Source: an uncultured Lachnospiraceae bacterium (GTDB lineage Bacteria; Bacillota; Clostridia; Lachnospirales; Lachnospiraceae). From it: DNA of 64,000 bases. A program made the translations under genes and the position numbers. Positions 1-7,150 of this stretch are shown here, piece after piece. A model generated the notes under the pieces. It worked only from the letters and a program-made list of their open reading frames with translations. It had not been told where the DNA came from and did not search any database. The stretch is from the NCBI GenBank assembly GCA_905235745.1, contig CAJOMN010000011.1, forward strand, positions 409 to 64,408. The letters are read 5' to 3'. The stretch's first letter is position 1, and each line of letters begins with the position of its first letter.

Positions 1-28
1 TCGCCTGCGGCGACAGGGCGCTCCACGT

Positions 29-75
29 GCAGACAGGGTCCCACCGCTAAAGCGGTACCCCCTATCAGCATTCAT
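29..75. repeat. Partial copy of modular palindromic intergenic repeat
   Basis: This is the tail module of the repeat family seen again at 245-424 and 10801-11003. The arms gcag-a/g-cagggtcccacc and ccccta-ycarcattya match positions 10962-11007, while the core differs (CCGCT..AGCGG here, CCAC..GTGG there) yet stays self-complementary. Bases 1-28 hold another small hairpin and 76-172 show nothing I can name. Confidence 0.55.
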
Positions 76-172
76 TATCAGTATTTGGTCGTTAAGGTGC
101 AGCTAAGGGGTGTTGTTGGTATGGTTTTCCGTACCCGCTGAAACGGCTTTGCCGATCGAAGGTCGGTATATT

Positions 173-244
173 GGCTCCGTGGTCAAGCGGTTAAGACATC
201 GCCCTTTCACGGCGGTAACACGGGTTCAATTCCCGTCGGAGTCA
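173..244 (+). tRNA. tRNA-Glu (anticodon TTC)
   Basis: A full cloverleaf can be drawn. The acceptor GGCTCCG pairs with CGGAGTC (one G-U), the anticodon loop is CTTTCAC, giving TTC, and the T stem ACGGG/CCCGT encloses TTCAATT. The discriminator base is A, and no CCA is encoded. It is the first of three tRNAs embedded in repeat-rich spacers, so they may be processed from a common transcript. Confidence 0.95.
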
Positions 245-424
245 CTAAGGGCGTGTGTAAGGACGCTCAAATAGGAGTGTCGCGCCTAGTCAGTAGTATA
301 TTTGCTTCGCGGGTCGTCTAAGGACGCTCGCCCATTAGAATCCTGCTACGCAGGATAGGGGGCTCGCGGTGCAGAAAGGAATCCTCCCAATTCGCTATGC
401 GAATCGGGTCCCTCCTTTCAACAT
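245..424. repeat. Modular palindromic repeat array between tRNA-Glu and tRNA-Asn
   Basis: The stretch contains the shared modules taaggacgctcgcc and ggctcgcggtgcag, found twice at 10801-10965, but with a different self-complementary core (ATCCTG..CAGGAT instead of GATCGC..GCGATT). A further module, gcagaaagga..tcctttcaacatt, carries the palindrome ATTCGC..GCGAAT. The conserved arms with changing but always pairing cores suggest that hairpin formation is what is kept. Confidence 0.65.
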
Positions 425-496
425 TCCTCGATAGCTCAATGGTAGAGCATTCGGCTGTTAACCGAAGGGTTGTTGGTTCGAGCCCAACTCGGGGAG
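425..496 (+). tRNA. tRNA-Asn (anticodon GTT)
   Basis: Acceptor TCCTCGA pairs with TCGGGGA (one T-G). The D arm is GCTC..GAGC, the anticodon stem TTCGG/CCGAA holds the loop CTGTTAA (anticodon GTT), and the T stem is GTTGG/CCAAC. The discriminator is G, as is usual for tRNA-Asn. CCA is not encoded. Confidence 0.95.
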
Positions 497-628
497 TTAA
501 TGCACGGATCTGAAAGATCCGCGCAAGGTGACATCGCGATGCGATGTTGGGAAGAATACTTTTTATTATGCCGGAGTCCGCTCAAGCGGCGCTCGGTCTG
601 TCATGATTGCTTCGCAATCCTGACATCT
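497..628. repeat. Palindromic spacer modules between tRNA-Asn and tRNA-Cys
   Basis: Several short hairpins follow one another: CGGATCTGAAAGATCCG, ACATCGCGATGCGATGT and GATTGCTTCGCAATC. The stretch gagtccgctcaagcggcgctcgg near 575-597 recurs almost unchanged near 10877-10900, which ties this spacer to the same repeat family. No coding region is visible. Confidence 0.55.
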
Positions 629-699
629 GGCGACATAGCCAAGTGGTAAGGCATGGGTCTGCAACACCCTGATCACCAGTTCAAATCTGGTTGTCGCCT
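629..699 (+). tRNA. tRNA-Cys (anticodon GCA)
   Basis: Acceptor GGCGACA pairs with TGTCGCC. The anticodon stem GGGT/ACCC holds the loop CTGCAAC (anticodon GCA), and the discriminator is T, the base that marks tRNA-Cys. A terminator-like hairpin follows three bases later. Confidence 0.95.
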
Positions 700-702
700 C
701 TT

Positions 703-746
703 AAAGTCTGATGTTGTTGTTATTGCAATGATGTCGGACTTTTTTT
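703..746 (+). terminator. Rho-independent terminator after tRNA-Cys
   Basis: The arms AAGTCTGA and TCGGACTT (one G-U pair) enclose a loop of about 25 nt and are followed by eight T. It probably ends the tRNA transcript. It lies just upstream of the next gene. Confidence 0.6.
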
Positions 747-772
747 TGAATATTTCGTGTGGACAGGCGTTT

Positions 773-1531
773 ATGAAAAAGAGATATGACCTTATTGATT
801 CATTAAGAGGATTGGCGATCATCAGCATGATAGGATTTCATGCGTGCTTTATCATGAATTATTTTGGAATCCTTATTTCCGATGAAACCCTTTTCGGCCC
901 GTTGTTTTCAGTGTGGGAAAGGAGTATATGCATTTCCTTTATTACAATAGCCGGTTTCTCGTTTTCGCTCGGGCATGATCATATCAGATCCGGTCTTATC
1001 GTTTTCGGATGGGGGCTTATCATTACAATCGTCACGTGTCTGTTTTTGAGCGACCTTAGGATCATTTTCGGTGTCTTAACATTGATCGGGTCATCTATTC
1101 TCTTGACGATCCCGATCGATAAGCTGCTTGCCGGAAAGCTTTTTGGGACAAAGCGGCCGGGAGTGGTGCTTTTTATCGTTTCGTTACTGCTGTTTTTGTT
1201 TACTTATAATATCAACAAGGGGTATTTGGGATTTTCTTCCATGCTTCGGATCGATCTTCCCGGCTCATTGTACAGCGGTTATGCGGCGACTTTTTTCGGA
1301 TTTATGGCTCCGGGATTTTATTCGGCGGATTATTTTTCGCTGTTCCCATGGTTTTTCCTGTATTTGTCAGGCTATTTCCTTCATAAGATCATAACCGGAT
1401 ATTCTCTGGATCGTTTTCTGACAAAGGGCATCCCCTTTGTAAAAGTCATGGGACGCCATTCTCTTCCTATATATATAATTCACCCTATAGTGCTGTTTAT
1501 TATATTCTATTGTATCAGTACTGTTCTTTGA
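773..1531 (+). CDS. Multi-pass membrane protein, DUF1624 / heparan-alpha-glucosaminide acetyltransferase-like
   Basis: The protein starts KKRYDLIDSLRGLAIISMIGFH, the N-terminal pattern of the DUF1624 branch of membrane acyltransferases, where an Arg-Gly pair and a His in the first helix are typical. I count about seven hydrophobic helices over 252 residues, ending in RHSLPIYIIHPIVLFII, another family hallmark (the final helix with a conserved His). Proteins of this type are thought to pass acyl groups across the membrane to sugars; the substrate here is unknown. The open frame extends upstream into tRNA-Cys, so that start cannot be real. ATG 773 fits the family N-terminus, though its ribosome binding site is weak; ATG 728/731 are alternatives. 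It stands alone between the tRNAs and hup. Confidence 0.75.
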   Translation: MKKRYDLIDSLRGLAIISMIGFHACFIMNYFGILISDETLFGPLFSVWERSICISFITIAGFSFSLGHDHIRSGLIVFGWGLIITIVTCLFLSDLRIIFGVLTLIGSSILLTIPIDKLLAGKLFGTKRPGVVLFIVSLLLFLFTYNINKGYLGFSSMLRIDLPGSLYSGYAATFFGFMAPGFYSADYFSLFPWFFLYLSGYFLHKIITGYSLDRFLTKGIPFVKVMGRHSLPIYIIHPIVLFIIFYCISTVL

Positions 1532-1616
1532 TCGCGTAAATAACGGGAAAATGGTGTTATGTAAAGTGCAAATTGCCTAAAAATCAATGTTTTCCGCTGT
1601 TTTTGACAAAAATTTC

Positions 1617-1645
1617 TTGACTTTTAGCGGGGTAGAGATTATAAC
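1617..1645 (+). promoter_or_regulatory. SigA promoter of hup
   Basis: TTGACT, 17-bp spacer, TATAAC. The -10 box ends 55 bp before the start codon of hup, leaving a short leader with AAGGAGG. Confidence 0.8.
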
Positions 1646-1700
1646 TTGTATAGGCGCTGTAAGTGGCGTCAGTACTCATGATTCTAAGGAGGAGTTCAAA

Positions 1701-1979
1701 ATGAACAAAACAGAGTTAGTAGCAGCTATGGCAGCAAGTGCTGGATTATCAAAGAAGGATGCAGAAAAGGCTCTTAAGGCTTTCACAGACACAGTTTCAA
1801 AGGAACTTAAGAAGGGTGGAAAGGTTCAGTTAGTTGGTTTTGGTACATTTGAAGTTACCAAGAGAGCTGCTAGAACAGGCAGAAATCCTCAGACAGGTAA
1901 GGAAATGAAGATCGCAGCTTCCAAGGCTCCTAAGTTCAAAGCTGGTAAGGCTCTTAAGGATCTTGTAAACAAGAGATAA
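1701..1979 (+). CDS. hup: DNA-binding protein HU
   Basis: A 92-residue histone-like protein with the complete HU fold. It begins [23 protein letters not shown], has the dimer-core sequence [14 protein letters not shown], and has the DNA-grasping arm with [14 protein letters not shown] including the Pro that wedges into bent DNA. HU dimers compact and bend DNA non-specifically in the nucleoid. The start is set by AAGGAGG at 1686-1692; the frame stays open upstream but that part shows no conserved residues. The gene has its own promoter (1617-1645) and terminator (1999-2029), so it is a single-gene unit, and its codon use (AAG, GCT, GTT) is that of a highly expressed gene. It heads the rqcP-divIC-tilS order familiar from Firmicutes. 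Confidence 0.97.
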   Translation: MNKTELVAAMAASAGLSKKDAEKALKAFTDTVSKELKKGGKVQLVGFGTFEVTKRAARTGRNPQTGKEMKIAASKAPKFKAGKALKDLVNKR

Positions 1980-1998
1980 TTACTAACCCTAATGAATA

Positions 1999-2029
1999 AA
2001 GAACTCCGGAAGTACCGGAGTTCTTTTTT
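1999..2029 (+). terminator. Terminator of hup
   Basis: The stem AAGAACTCCGG / CCGGAGTTCTT with loop AAGTA is followed by a T-run. It starts 20 bp past the hup stop codon. Confidence 0.92.
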
Positions 2030-2104
2030 CTATAGTAACAAATCATAGTGAACGGGTTTAATTCGCTGCTATGATATTACCCGGATAACAAAGATAGGAT
2101 CGAT

Positions 2105-2344
2105 ATGCGTTTAGATAAGTATTTGAAGGTTTCAAGAATAATCAAGAGACGTACTGTCGCAAATGAGGCGTGTGATGCGGAAAGAGTGACGGTCAACGGA
2201 AGGGCGGCCAAAGCATCAACGCAGGTCAAAGAAGGAGATGTTCTCGAGATCATGTTCGGAACCAGTCCTCTCAAAGTGGAGGTGCTCTCCGTGAAGGAGA
2301 CGGTAAAGAAAGACGAAGCAAAGGAGATGTACAGGGTCATATAA
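2105..2344 (+). CDS. rqcP: RqcP (YabO), S4-domain ribosome quality control factor
   Basis: A 79-residue protein that is essentially one S4 RNA-binding domain: MRLDKYLKVSRIIKRRTVANEACDAERVTVNGR followed by a short beta part. In Bacillus the homologue (YabO/RqcP) binds stalled 50S subunits together with RqcH and helps add C-terminal alanine tails to the nascent chain, marking it for destruction. The same fold occurs in Hsp15 (HslR), so the exact role rests on the gene neighbourhood: rqcP lies directly after hup and before divIC, as in Bacillus. Here yabP and yabQ, which normally follow it, are missing. GGAT upstream of ATG 2105 is a modest ribosome binding site. Confidence 0.88.
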   Translation: MRLDKYLKVSRIIKRRTVANEACDAERVTVNGRAAKASTQVKEGDVLEIMFGTSPLKVEVLSVKETVKKDEAKEMYRVI

Positions 2345-2378
2345 TGTTATGTAACCTGACAACCACCATATATAGTAT

Positions 2379-2407
2379 TTGACATGGATATCATACTTAT
2401 ATATAAT
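2379..2407 (+). promoter_or_regulatory. Consensus SigA promoter of divIC
   Basis: TTGACA, 17-bp spacer, TATAAT: a perfect match in both boxes with ideal spacing. The leader that follows has a CCGGTC/GACCGG hairpin at 2434-2452 and a GGGGAG ribosome binding site before divIC. Confidence 0.88.
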
Positions 2408-2487
2408 ATATTATGTTAACAAATGACGTTTGAGCCGGTCTGGGGGCGACCGGTTTAGACGGGGGAAACCGAAAAGGGGAGTATGAT

Positions 2488-2799
2488 ATGGCCAGAAGAG
2501 TTGCGTTTCGCAAGCGAAGGCAGAACCGGCTGGGTATGGCTCTTGTTAGTTTTGTTGTTCTGATACTTATGGCGGTTATGCTGTTTAAGGGTCGGGAGCT
2601 TAAGCTTAAACAGGAGGAATATCAGCAAAGGGAAACGGTTTTGCAGGCTCAGATCGAGGAAGAGCATGAGCGCACCCGTAAGCTTACGGACTACGAAAAG
2701 TATACCAAGACCGACAAATTTGTTGAGGAGATTGCAAAAGAGAAGCTCGGACTGCTGTATGAAAATGAGATCCTGTTCAGATCTGATATCAATAAATAA
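2488..2799 (+). CDS. divIC: Septum formation initiator DivIC/FtsB-like
   Basis: A small bitopic protein of 103 residues: a basic N-terminus (ARRVAFRKRRQNR), one membrane segment (residues about 17-33, MALVSFVVLILMAVMLF) and an extracytoplasmic coiled coil rich in Glu, Lys and Gln (about 36-75), ending in a short DivIC-type tail EKLGLLYENEILF. DivIC partners with FtsL and DivIB at the septum and signals to the wall synthase FtsW/PBP2B. Family members are called by this architecture and by position between rqcP and tilS. It has its own strong promoter and a terminator directly after the stop codon, so it does not form one transcript with tilS. Confidence 0.85.
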   Translation: MARRVAFRKRRQNRLGMALVSFVVLILMAVMLFKGRELKLKQEEYQQRETVLQAQIEEEHERTRKLTDYEKYTKTDKFVEEIAKEKLGLLYENEILFRSDINK

Positions 2800-2831
2800 G
2801 CACGGGGAAAATAGTTCCTGTGCTTTTATTT
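2798..2831 (+). terminator. Terminator after divIC
   Basis: AAGCACGGGGAA pairs imperfectly with TTCCTGTGCTT across a short A-rich loop and is followed by TTATTTAT. The stem overlaps the last bases of divIC. Confidence 0.65.
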
Positions 2832-2953
2832 ATCATAAATGACAGCAAACTTGTTACCATAGTGTCTGCTGCGCCGGATTATGGATGCATTAGCGGCATA
2901 ATTCCTTGCAAGATCCGGGCGCATCTGCCGTATGTGAGGTTATATCGGACAAA

Positions 2954-4474
2954 ATGACCCAGGAAAACATATATGAGAAAGTAATTACCTATATAAAAGA
3001 GAACAGTCTGATCAATCCGGGAGATACTGTCGTAGAGGGTATATCGGGCGGCGCCGATTCGGTGTGTATGTTCCTGATACTGGAACAATACAAGAAAGAG
3101 CTCGGATTTAATACCGTTGCGGTTCATGTCAATCATGGCATCCGTAAGAAGAGCGCGGATAAGGATCAGAAATTCGTTGAGGAGCTTTGCAGATCAAAAG
3201 GCGTTGATCTGAAAACATACAAAAAAGACATTCCTTTGATATGTAAGGTAACGAAGGAGTCCGAAGAAGAATGCGGACGCCGGGTCAGATATGAGATATT
3301 TGACGAGGTATGCAGGCAGTATGACAACGCCAGGATAGCAGTTGCGCATCACATGAACGATCAGGCGGAAACGGTTATATTCCGCATCATAAGAGGAAGC
3401 GGTATCAAGGGTCTCGGAGGCATGGAACCCAAAAGGGACAATATCATTCGACCGCTGCTGTGCTTAAAGCGAGATGAGATCGAACAGTATCTTGAGGAAT
3501 CAGACCAGAGCTACCGGACAGATGAAACAAATAATGCTGTCAAGTACAGCAGGAATTATATCCGTAAGAAGATAATCCCCAAATTTGAAAATGTACGTAC
3601 CAACTCCGTCGAGCATATCAATTCTCTCTCAATTGAAGCAGCGCAGATTAATGATTTTATGGAGAAGAAGGCTGCCGAGCTTCTTGAGGAAGCATCAAAG
3701 GAAGCCGACAGGAACTATATTACCAGGGGAGTATCACAGAAATACAAATCGGATGTCCTGTCGGATGCCGAGCCGATACTTCTGAAATTCGCCGTAAGAG
3801 CTATCATTACAGAAGCGGGCATCTCCGTCAAGGATGTATCGAGGAGCCATGTGGATTCGCTCTGCGAGCTTGTCATGAAGCCCAAAAGCGGCGAGATCCA
3901 TCTTCCCGGGGGCGTAACCGTTGTCAAGGAGTCGGGGATAGTCTACATCAGGTCAAAGGAAGATGTTGCCCCGCAGATACAGGAAGTATCTCGTGATCCC
4001 AAGACCGGCAGTCCGGAGGAGAGCTTATATAAGTACTATTTTCCGGTTACCGGAGAGGGTGATTATGTGCTTCCCGACGGGAGCGAGGTATCATGCAGGA
4101 TATTAAACAGGTTTAGTCTGAACGATATTCCGGAAGATACTTGTACGAAATGGATGGATTATGCTAAAATGTCGGAAGATTTGTGCATCAGGACGCGCAA
4201 ATCGGGAGATTACCTTGTTATCAACAAAAACGGCAATGAGGGCAATCTGAAAAACTATATGATAAATGAGAAGATCCCGAAAAGCGAAAGGGACATTGTT
4301 CCGCTGCTTGCAAGCGGATCGAGGATCTACTGGGTGCTCGGTTACAGAATATCGGAAGATATCAAGGTAACAAATGACACAACCACTGTGATCGAGTTCA
4401 GATACCGGAAGAAAGATACTGAACCAGATATGACGGCACAACCGGAACGTTCGGAAGGAGTAGGAAATGGATGA
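2954..4474 (+). CDS. tilS: tRNA(Ile)-lysidine synthetase TilS
   Basis: TilS attaches lysine to C34 of the CAU anticodon of a minor tRNA-Ile, changing both its codon and its amino acid identity; it is essential in most bacteria. The N-terminal PP-loop ATPase domain carries SGGADS at residues 31-36, then VAVHVNHGIR and the VAHHMNDQAETVIFRIIRGSG block that binds ATP and tRNA. The C-terminal half includes the TilS substrate-binding and tRNA-binding domains, ending near TVIEFRYRKK, for 506 residues in all. ATG 2954 matches the family N-terminus; a TTG at 2906 in the same frame would add 16 unconserved residues. hpt overlaps its end by 8 bp, as in Bacillus, where TilS and Hpt also act together in regulating ftsH. 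Confidence 0.95.
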   Translation: MTQENIYEKVITYIKENSLINPGDTVVEGISGGADSVCMFLILEQYKKELGFNTVAVHVNHGIRKKSADKDQKFVEELCRSKGVDLKTYKKDIPLICKVTKESEEECGRRVRYEIFDEVCRQYDNARIAVAHHMNDQAETVIFRIIRGSGIKGLGGMEPKRDNIIRPLLCLKRDEIEQYLEESDQSYRTDETNNAVKYSRNYIRKKIIPKFENVRTNSVEHINSLSIEAAQINDFMEKKAAELLEEASKEADRNYITRGVSQKYKSDVLSDAEPILLKFAVRAIITEAGISVKDVSRSHVDSLCELVMKPKSGEIHLPGGVTVVKESGIVYIRSKEDVAPQIQEVSRDPKTGSPEESLYKYYFPVTGEGDYVLPDGSEVSCRILNRFSLNDIPEDTCTKWMDYAKMSEDLCIRTRKSGDYLVINKNGNEGNLKNYMINEKIPKSERDIVPLLASGSRIYWVLGYRISEDIKVTNDTTTVIEFRYRKKDTEPDMTAQPERSEGVGNG

Positions 4475-4988
4475 CAAGATATCGGTGCTGTATAGCGAAG
4501 AGACAATAAACGCCCGGATTAAAGAGATAGGCGAGCAGATAAGCAGGGATTACGCCGGAAAGAGCGTTCATCTTGTGGGAATCCTCAAGGGAGCGACTTT
4601 TTTCACATGTGAGCTCGCAAAGCGGATCACGGTACCTGTAACCATGGATTTTATGAGTGTATCAAGCTATGGAGATTCAACGGAATCATCGGGCATCGTG
4701 AGGATTACAAAAGACCTTGATGATCCCCTGGAAGGAAAAAATGTGATCGTCGTCGAAGACATCGTGGATACGGGAAACACGCTCAGCTATCTGCTTGATA
4801 ATCTGCAAAAGCGCGGCGTGGATTCGCTCAGATTATGCGCTTTGCTCAACAAACCGGAAAGAAGAGAAAAAGATGTTGTTGTTGATTATACAGGATTTGA
4901 GATCCCGGATGCTTTTGTTGTGGGCTACGGACTTGACTATGCGCAAAAATACAGAAATCTGCCTTATATCGGCATAATAGAACCTTAA
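4467..4988 (+). CDS. hpt: Hypoxanthine phosphoribosyltransferase
   Basis: This enzyme salvages hypoxanthine and guanine by coupling them to PRPP. The PRPP loop VIVVEDIVDTGNT (residues 93-105) with its paired acidic residues E97-D98 is unmistakable, and LVGILKGATFF and VPVTMDFMSVSSYG are the other two family blocks. The length of 173 residues is usual. Its start lies inside the end of tilS (8-bp overlap) with GGAAGGAG upstream, so the two are translationally coupled; ftsH follows 28 bp downstream. The tilS-hpt-ftsH order is conserved across Firmicutes. Confidence 0.96.
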   Translation: MDDKISVLYSEETINARIKEIGEQISRDYAGKSVHLVGILKGATFFTCELAKRITVPVTMDFMSVSSYGDSTESSGIVRITKDLDDPLEGKNVIVVEDIVDTGNTLSYLLDNLQKRGVDSLRLCALLNKPERREKDVVVDYTGFEIPDAFVVGYGLDYAQKYRNLPYIGIIEP

Positions 4989-5016
4989 CAGGCATAAGAG
5001 AGGATACGTTTGACAG

Positions 5017-6867
5017 TTGATTAATCACGGAAAAAAAGGAATCAGTTTTTATATAACGATACTGCTGATATTTGTCGTTCTTGCAATGGTCTGGTCGAGA
5101 ATGCAGAGCGGTGTGGTACAGCAGATCGATCACGAAAAATATGAATCGTGTCTGGAGTCCGGAGACGTTCTTGCGATCAATCTCGTACAGAACGCGGAAG
5201 TTCCTACCGGAAAAGTCGAGATCACGTTAGAATCCGGCGTGGTGATGTATATGAACACCCCGGATATCAGCGAAGTGGCACATGAACTCGACTCAAAATT
5301 CCCCGCATATACCATTGAAGATGTTAAGAGAGAAGGCTGGTTTGCCGCATATGTGCTTCCGGCTCTTATTATCGGTCTGATGATGATCGTGTTCATTACA
5401 TATATGAACGGATCGGCAGGCGGCGGAAACAAAATGATGAATTTCGGCAAGAGCCACGCCAAGCTTTCCAACAGCGATAACAAGATCAAATTTAAGGATG
5501 TTGCGGGTCTCGACGAGGAAAAGGACGACCTCGAAGAGATAGTCGATTTTCTGAGGAACGCGAAAAAATATGTCGATGTCGGAGCCAGGATCCCGAAGGG
5601 AGTAATACTGGTGGGCCCTCCCGGAACAGGTAAAACGCTGCTTGCAAAGGCAATTGCCGGAGAAGCCGGAGTGCCGTTTTTCTCGATATCGGGATCGGAT
5701 TTTGTGGAAATGTTCGTCGGCGTCGGTGCCAGCCGTGTAAGGGATCTGTTTGAGGAAGCCAAGAAGAATGCTCCGTGTATAGTATTTATCGATGAGATAG
5801 ACGCTGTTGCAAGACGGCGCGGAACAGGAATGGGCGGCGGACACGACGAGAGAGAGCAGACGCTCAACCAGCTGCTTGTAGAGATGGACGGTTTCGGAGA
5901 AAATCAAGGGATAATCGTTCTTGCGGCGACCAACCGCGTAGATATCCTCGACCCTGCAATAATGCGTCCGGGCAGATTTGACAGAAAGATCGCGGTAGGC
6001 ACGCCTGATATCAAAGGCCGCCGTGAGATACTTGACGTACACAGCAAGAACAAACCGCTCGCCGATGATGTTGATCTTGATGAGGTGTCCAAATCAACTG
6101 CGGGATTTACCGGAGCGGATCTGGAGAACCTCATGAATGAAGCTGCAATTAGAGCGGCCAAGTCCGACCGCAAGTTTATTATGATGACCGACATAAGGGA
6201 ATCTTTCCTGAAGGTCGGCGTTGGTGCCGAAAAAAAGAGCAAGGTCGTATCGGACAAGGAAAAGCGTATCACTGCTTTTCATGAAAGCGGACATGCGATA
6301 CTGCATTATATCCTGCCGGATATAGATCCGGTCAATACGGTTTCGATCATTCCGACGGGTCTCGGAGCAGGAGGCTACACGATGGCAATGCCCGAAGAGG
6401 ATGTAATGTTTGAAACCCGCGGCAGAATGCTCAATGAGATAGTAGCTATCCTTGGGGGAAGAGCCGCAGAGGCGATCGTACTCGACGACATAACAACGGG
6501 TGCATCATCCGATATCAAGAGAGCCACCCAGATGGCCAAAAATATGGTCACGAGATACGGTATGAGCGATAATATCGGAGCGATCTGCTATGATGATGAA
6601 GGCGACGAAGTATTCATCGGAAGGGATCTTGCACATGCCAGGGCACACAGCGAGCTGATGGCTTCCAAGATAGATGAAGAGGTTAAGTATATAATCGACA
6701 CATGCTACGAAAAGGCGGTCAAGCTTATCAACGAGAACAGAGACAAGCTTGACGCATGTGCCTCGCTCCTGCTTGAAAAGGAGAAGATCAATCGCGCCGA
6801 ATTTGAGTCGATATTCGGGGCACCCGATCCCGATAATGAAACGTCGGAGGGTGTCGATATCTATTGA
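5017..6867 (+). CDS. ftsH: ATP-dependent zinc metalloprotease FtsH
   Basis: FtsH is a membrane-anchored AAA+ hexamer that degrades damaged membrane proteins and short-lived regulators. Seen here: membrane segment 1 (about residues 8-26), an extracytoplasmic part, membrane segment 2 (about 108-128, [18 protein letters not shown]), Walker A GPPGTGKT (200-207), Walker B IVFIDEID, the second region of homology MRPGRFDR, and the zinc site HESGH (H422, E423, H426). HEAGH is commoner, but the variant keeps all ligands. It starts with TTG at 5017 after AGAGAGGA, because a stop codon lies two codons upstream and the next Met would remove the first membrane segment. At 616 residues it is near usual length and has the family's poorly conserved acidic tail. 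Confidence 0.96.
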   Translation: MINHGKKGISFYITILLIFVVLAMVWSRMQSGVVQQIDHEKYESCLESGDVLAINLVQNAEVPTGKVEITLESGVVMYMNTPDISEVAHELDSKFPAYTIEDVKREGWFAAYVLPALIIGLMMIVFITYMNGSAGGGNKMMNFGKSHAKLSNSDNKIKFKDVAGLDEEKDDLEEIVDFLRNAKKYVDVGARIPKGVILVGPPGTGKTLLAKAIAGEAGVPFFSISGSDFVEMFVGVGASRVRDLFEEAKKNAPCIVFIDEIDAVARRRGTGMGGGHDEREQTLNQLLVEMDGFGENQGIIVLAATNRVDILDPAIMRPGRFDRKIAVGTPDIKGRREILDVHSKNKPLADDVDLDEVSKSTAGFTGADLENLMNEAAIRAAKSDRKFIMMTDIRESFLKVGVGAEKKSKVVSDKEKRITAFHESGHAILHYILPDIDPVNTVSIIPTGLGAGGYTMAMPEEDVMFETRGRMLNEIVAILGGRAAEAIVLDDITTGASSDIKRATQMAKNMVTRYGMSDNIGAICYDDEGDEVFIGRDLAHARAHSELMASKIDEEVKYIIDTCYEKAVKLINENRDKLDACASLLLEKEKINRAEFESIFGAPDPDNETSEGVDIY

Positions 6868-7037
6868 ATTATAGATAGTTGGTGATAATGCACAAACATA
6901 CACGGTCGAAATTGTAATATTTGTGAATTTAATGAATAGATTTTATACCAAGCGGGGACTATAATCTGTTTGTAACCCCCCAATAAGAGGATGGTTTATA
7001 GAATCATCCCCCATAAGAAAGAAATACCTTCTCCAAA

Positions 7038-7065
7038 AACGGCTCCTTTTCAGGGAGCTGTTTTG
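7038..7065 (+). terminator. Terminator downstream of ftsH
   Basis: The stem AACGGCTCC / GGAGCTGTT (one G-U pair) is followed by TTTTGTT. It lies 170 bp after ftsH; the bases between hold no gene that I can see. Confidence 0.6.
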
Positions 7066-7109
7066 TTATGTCATGATTTTCATCGGGGGCAGCACTTGTG
7101 CCGAGTATA

Positions 7110-7118
7110 TGATATAAT
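7110..7118 (+). promoter_or_regulatory. Extended -10 promoter of the GH13 operon
   Basis: TG-A-TATAAT is an extended -10 box 32 bp before the start codon. No convincing -35 box sits 17 bp upstream, which is acceptable for this promoter class. Confidence 0.55.
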
Positions 7119-7150
7119 ACTACATGTTGATTACATGTAAGGGGTATTGT

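Noticed and set aside
653-772. In-frame N-terminal extension of the membrane protein into tRNA-Cys
   Set aside because: The extension would overlap the tRNA and its terminator, and the family N-terminus starts at 773.
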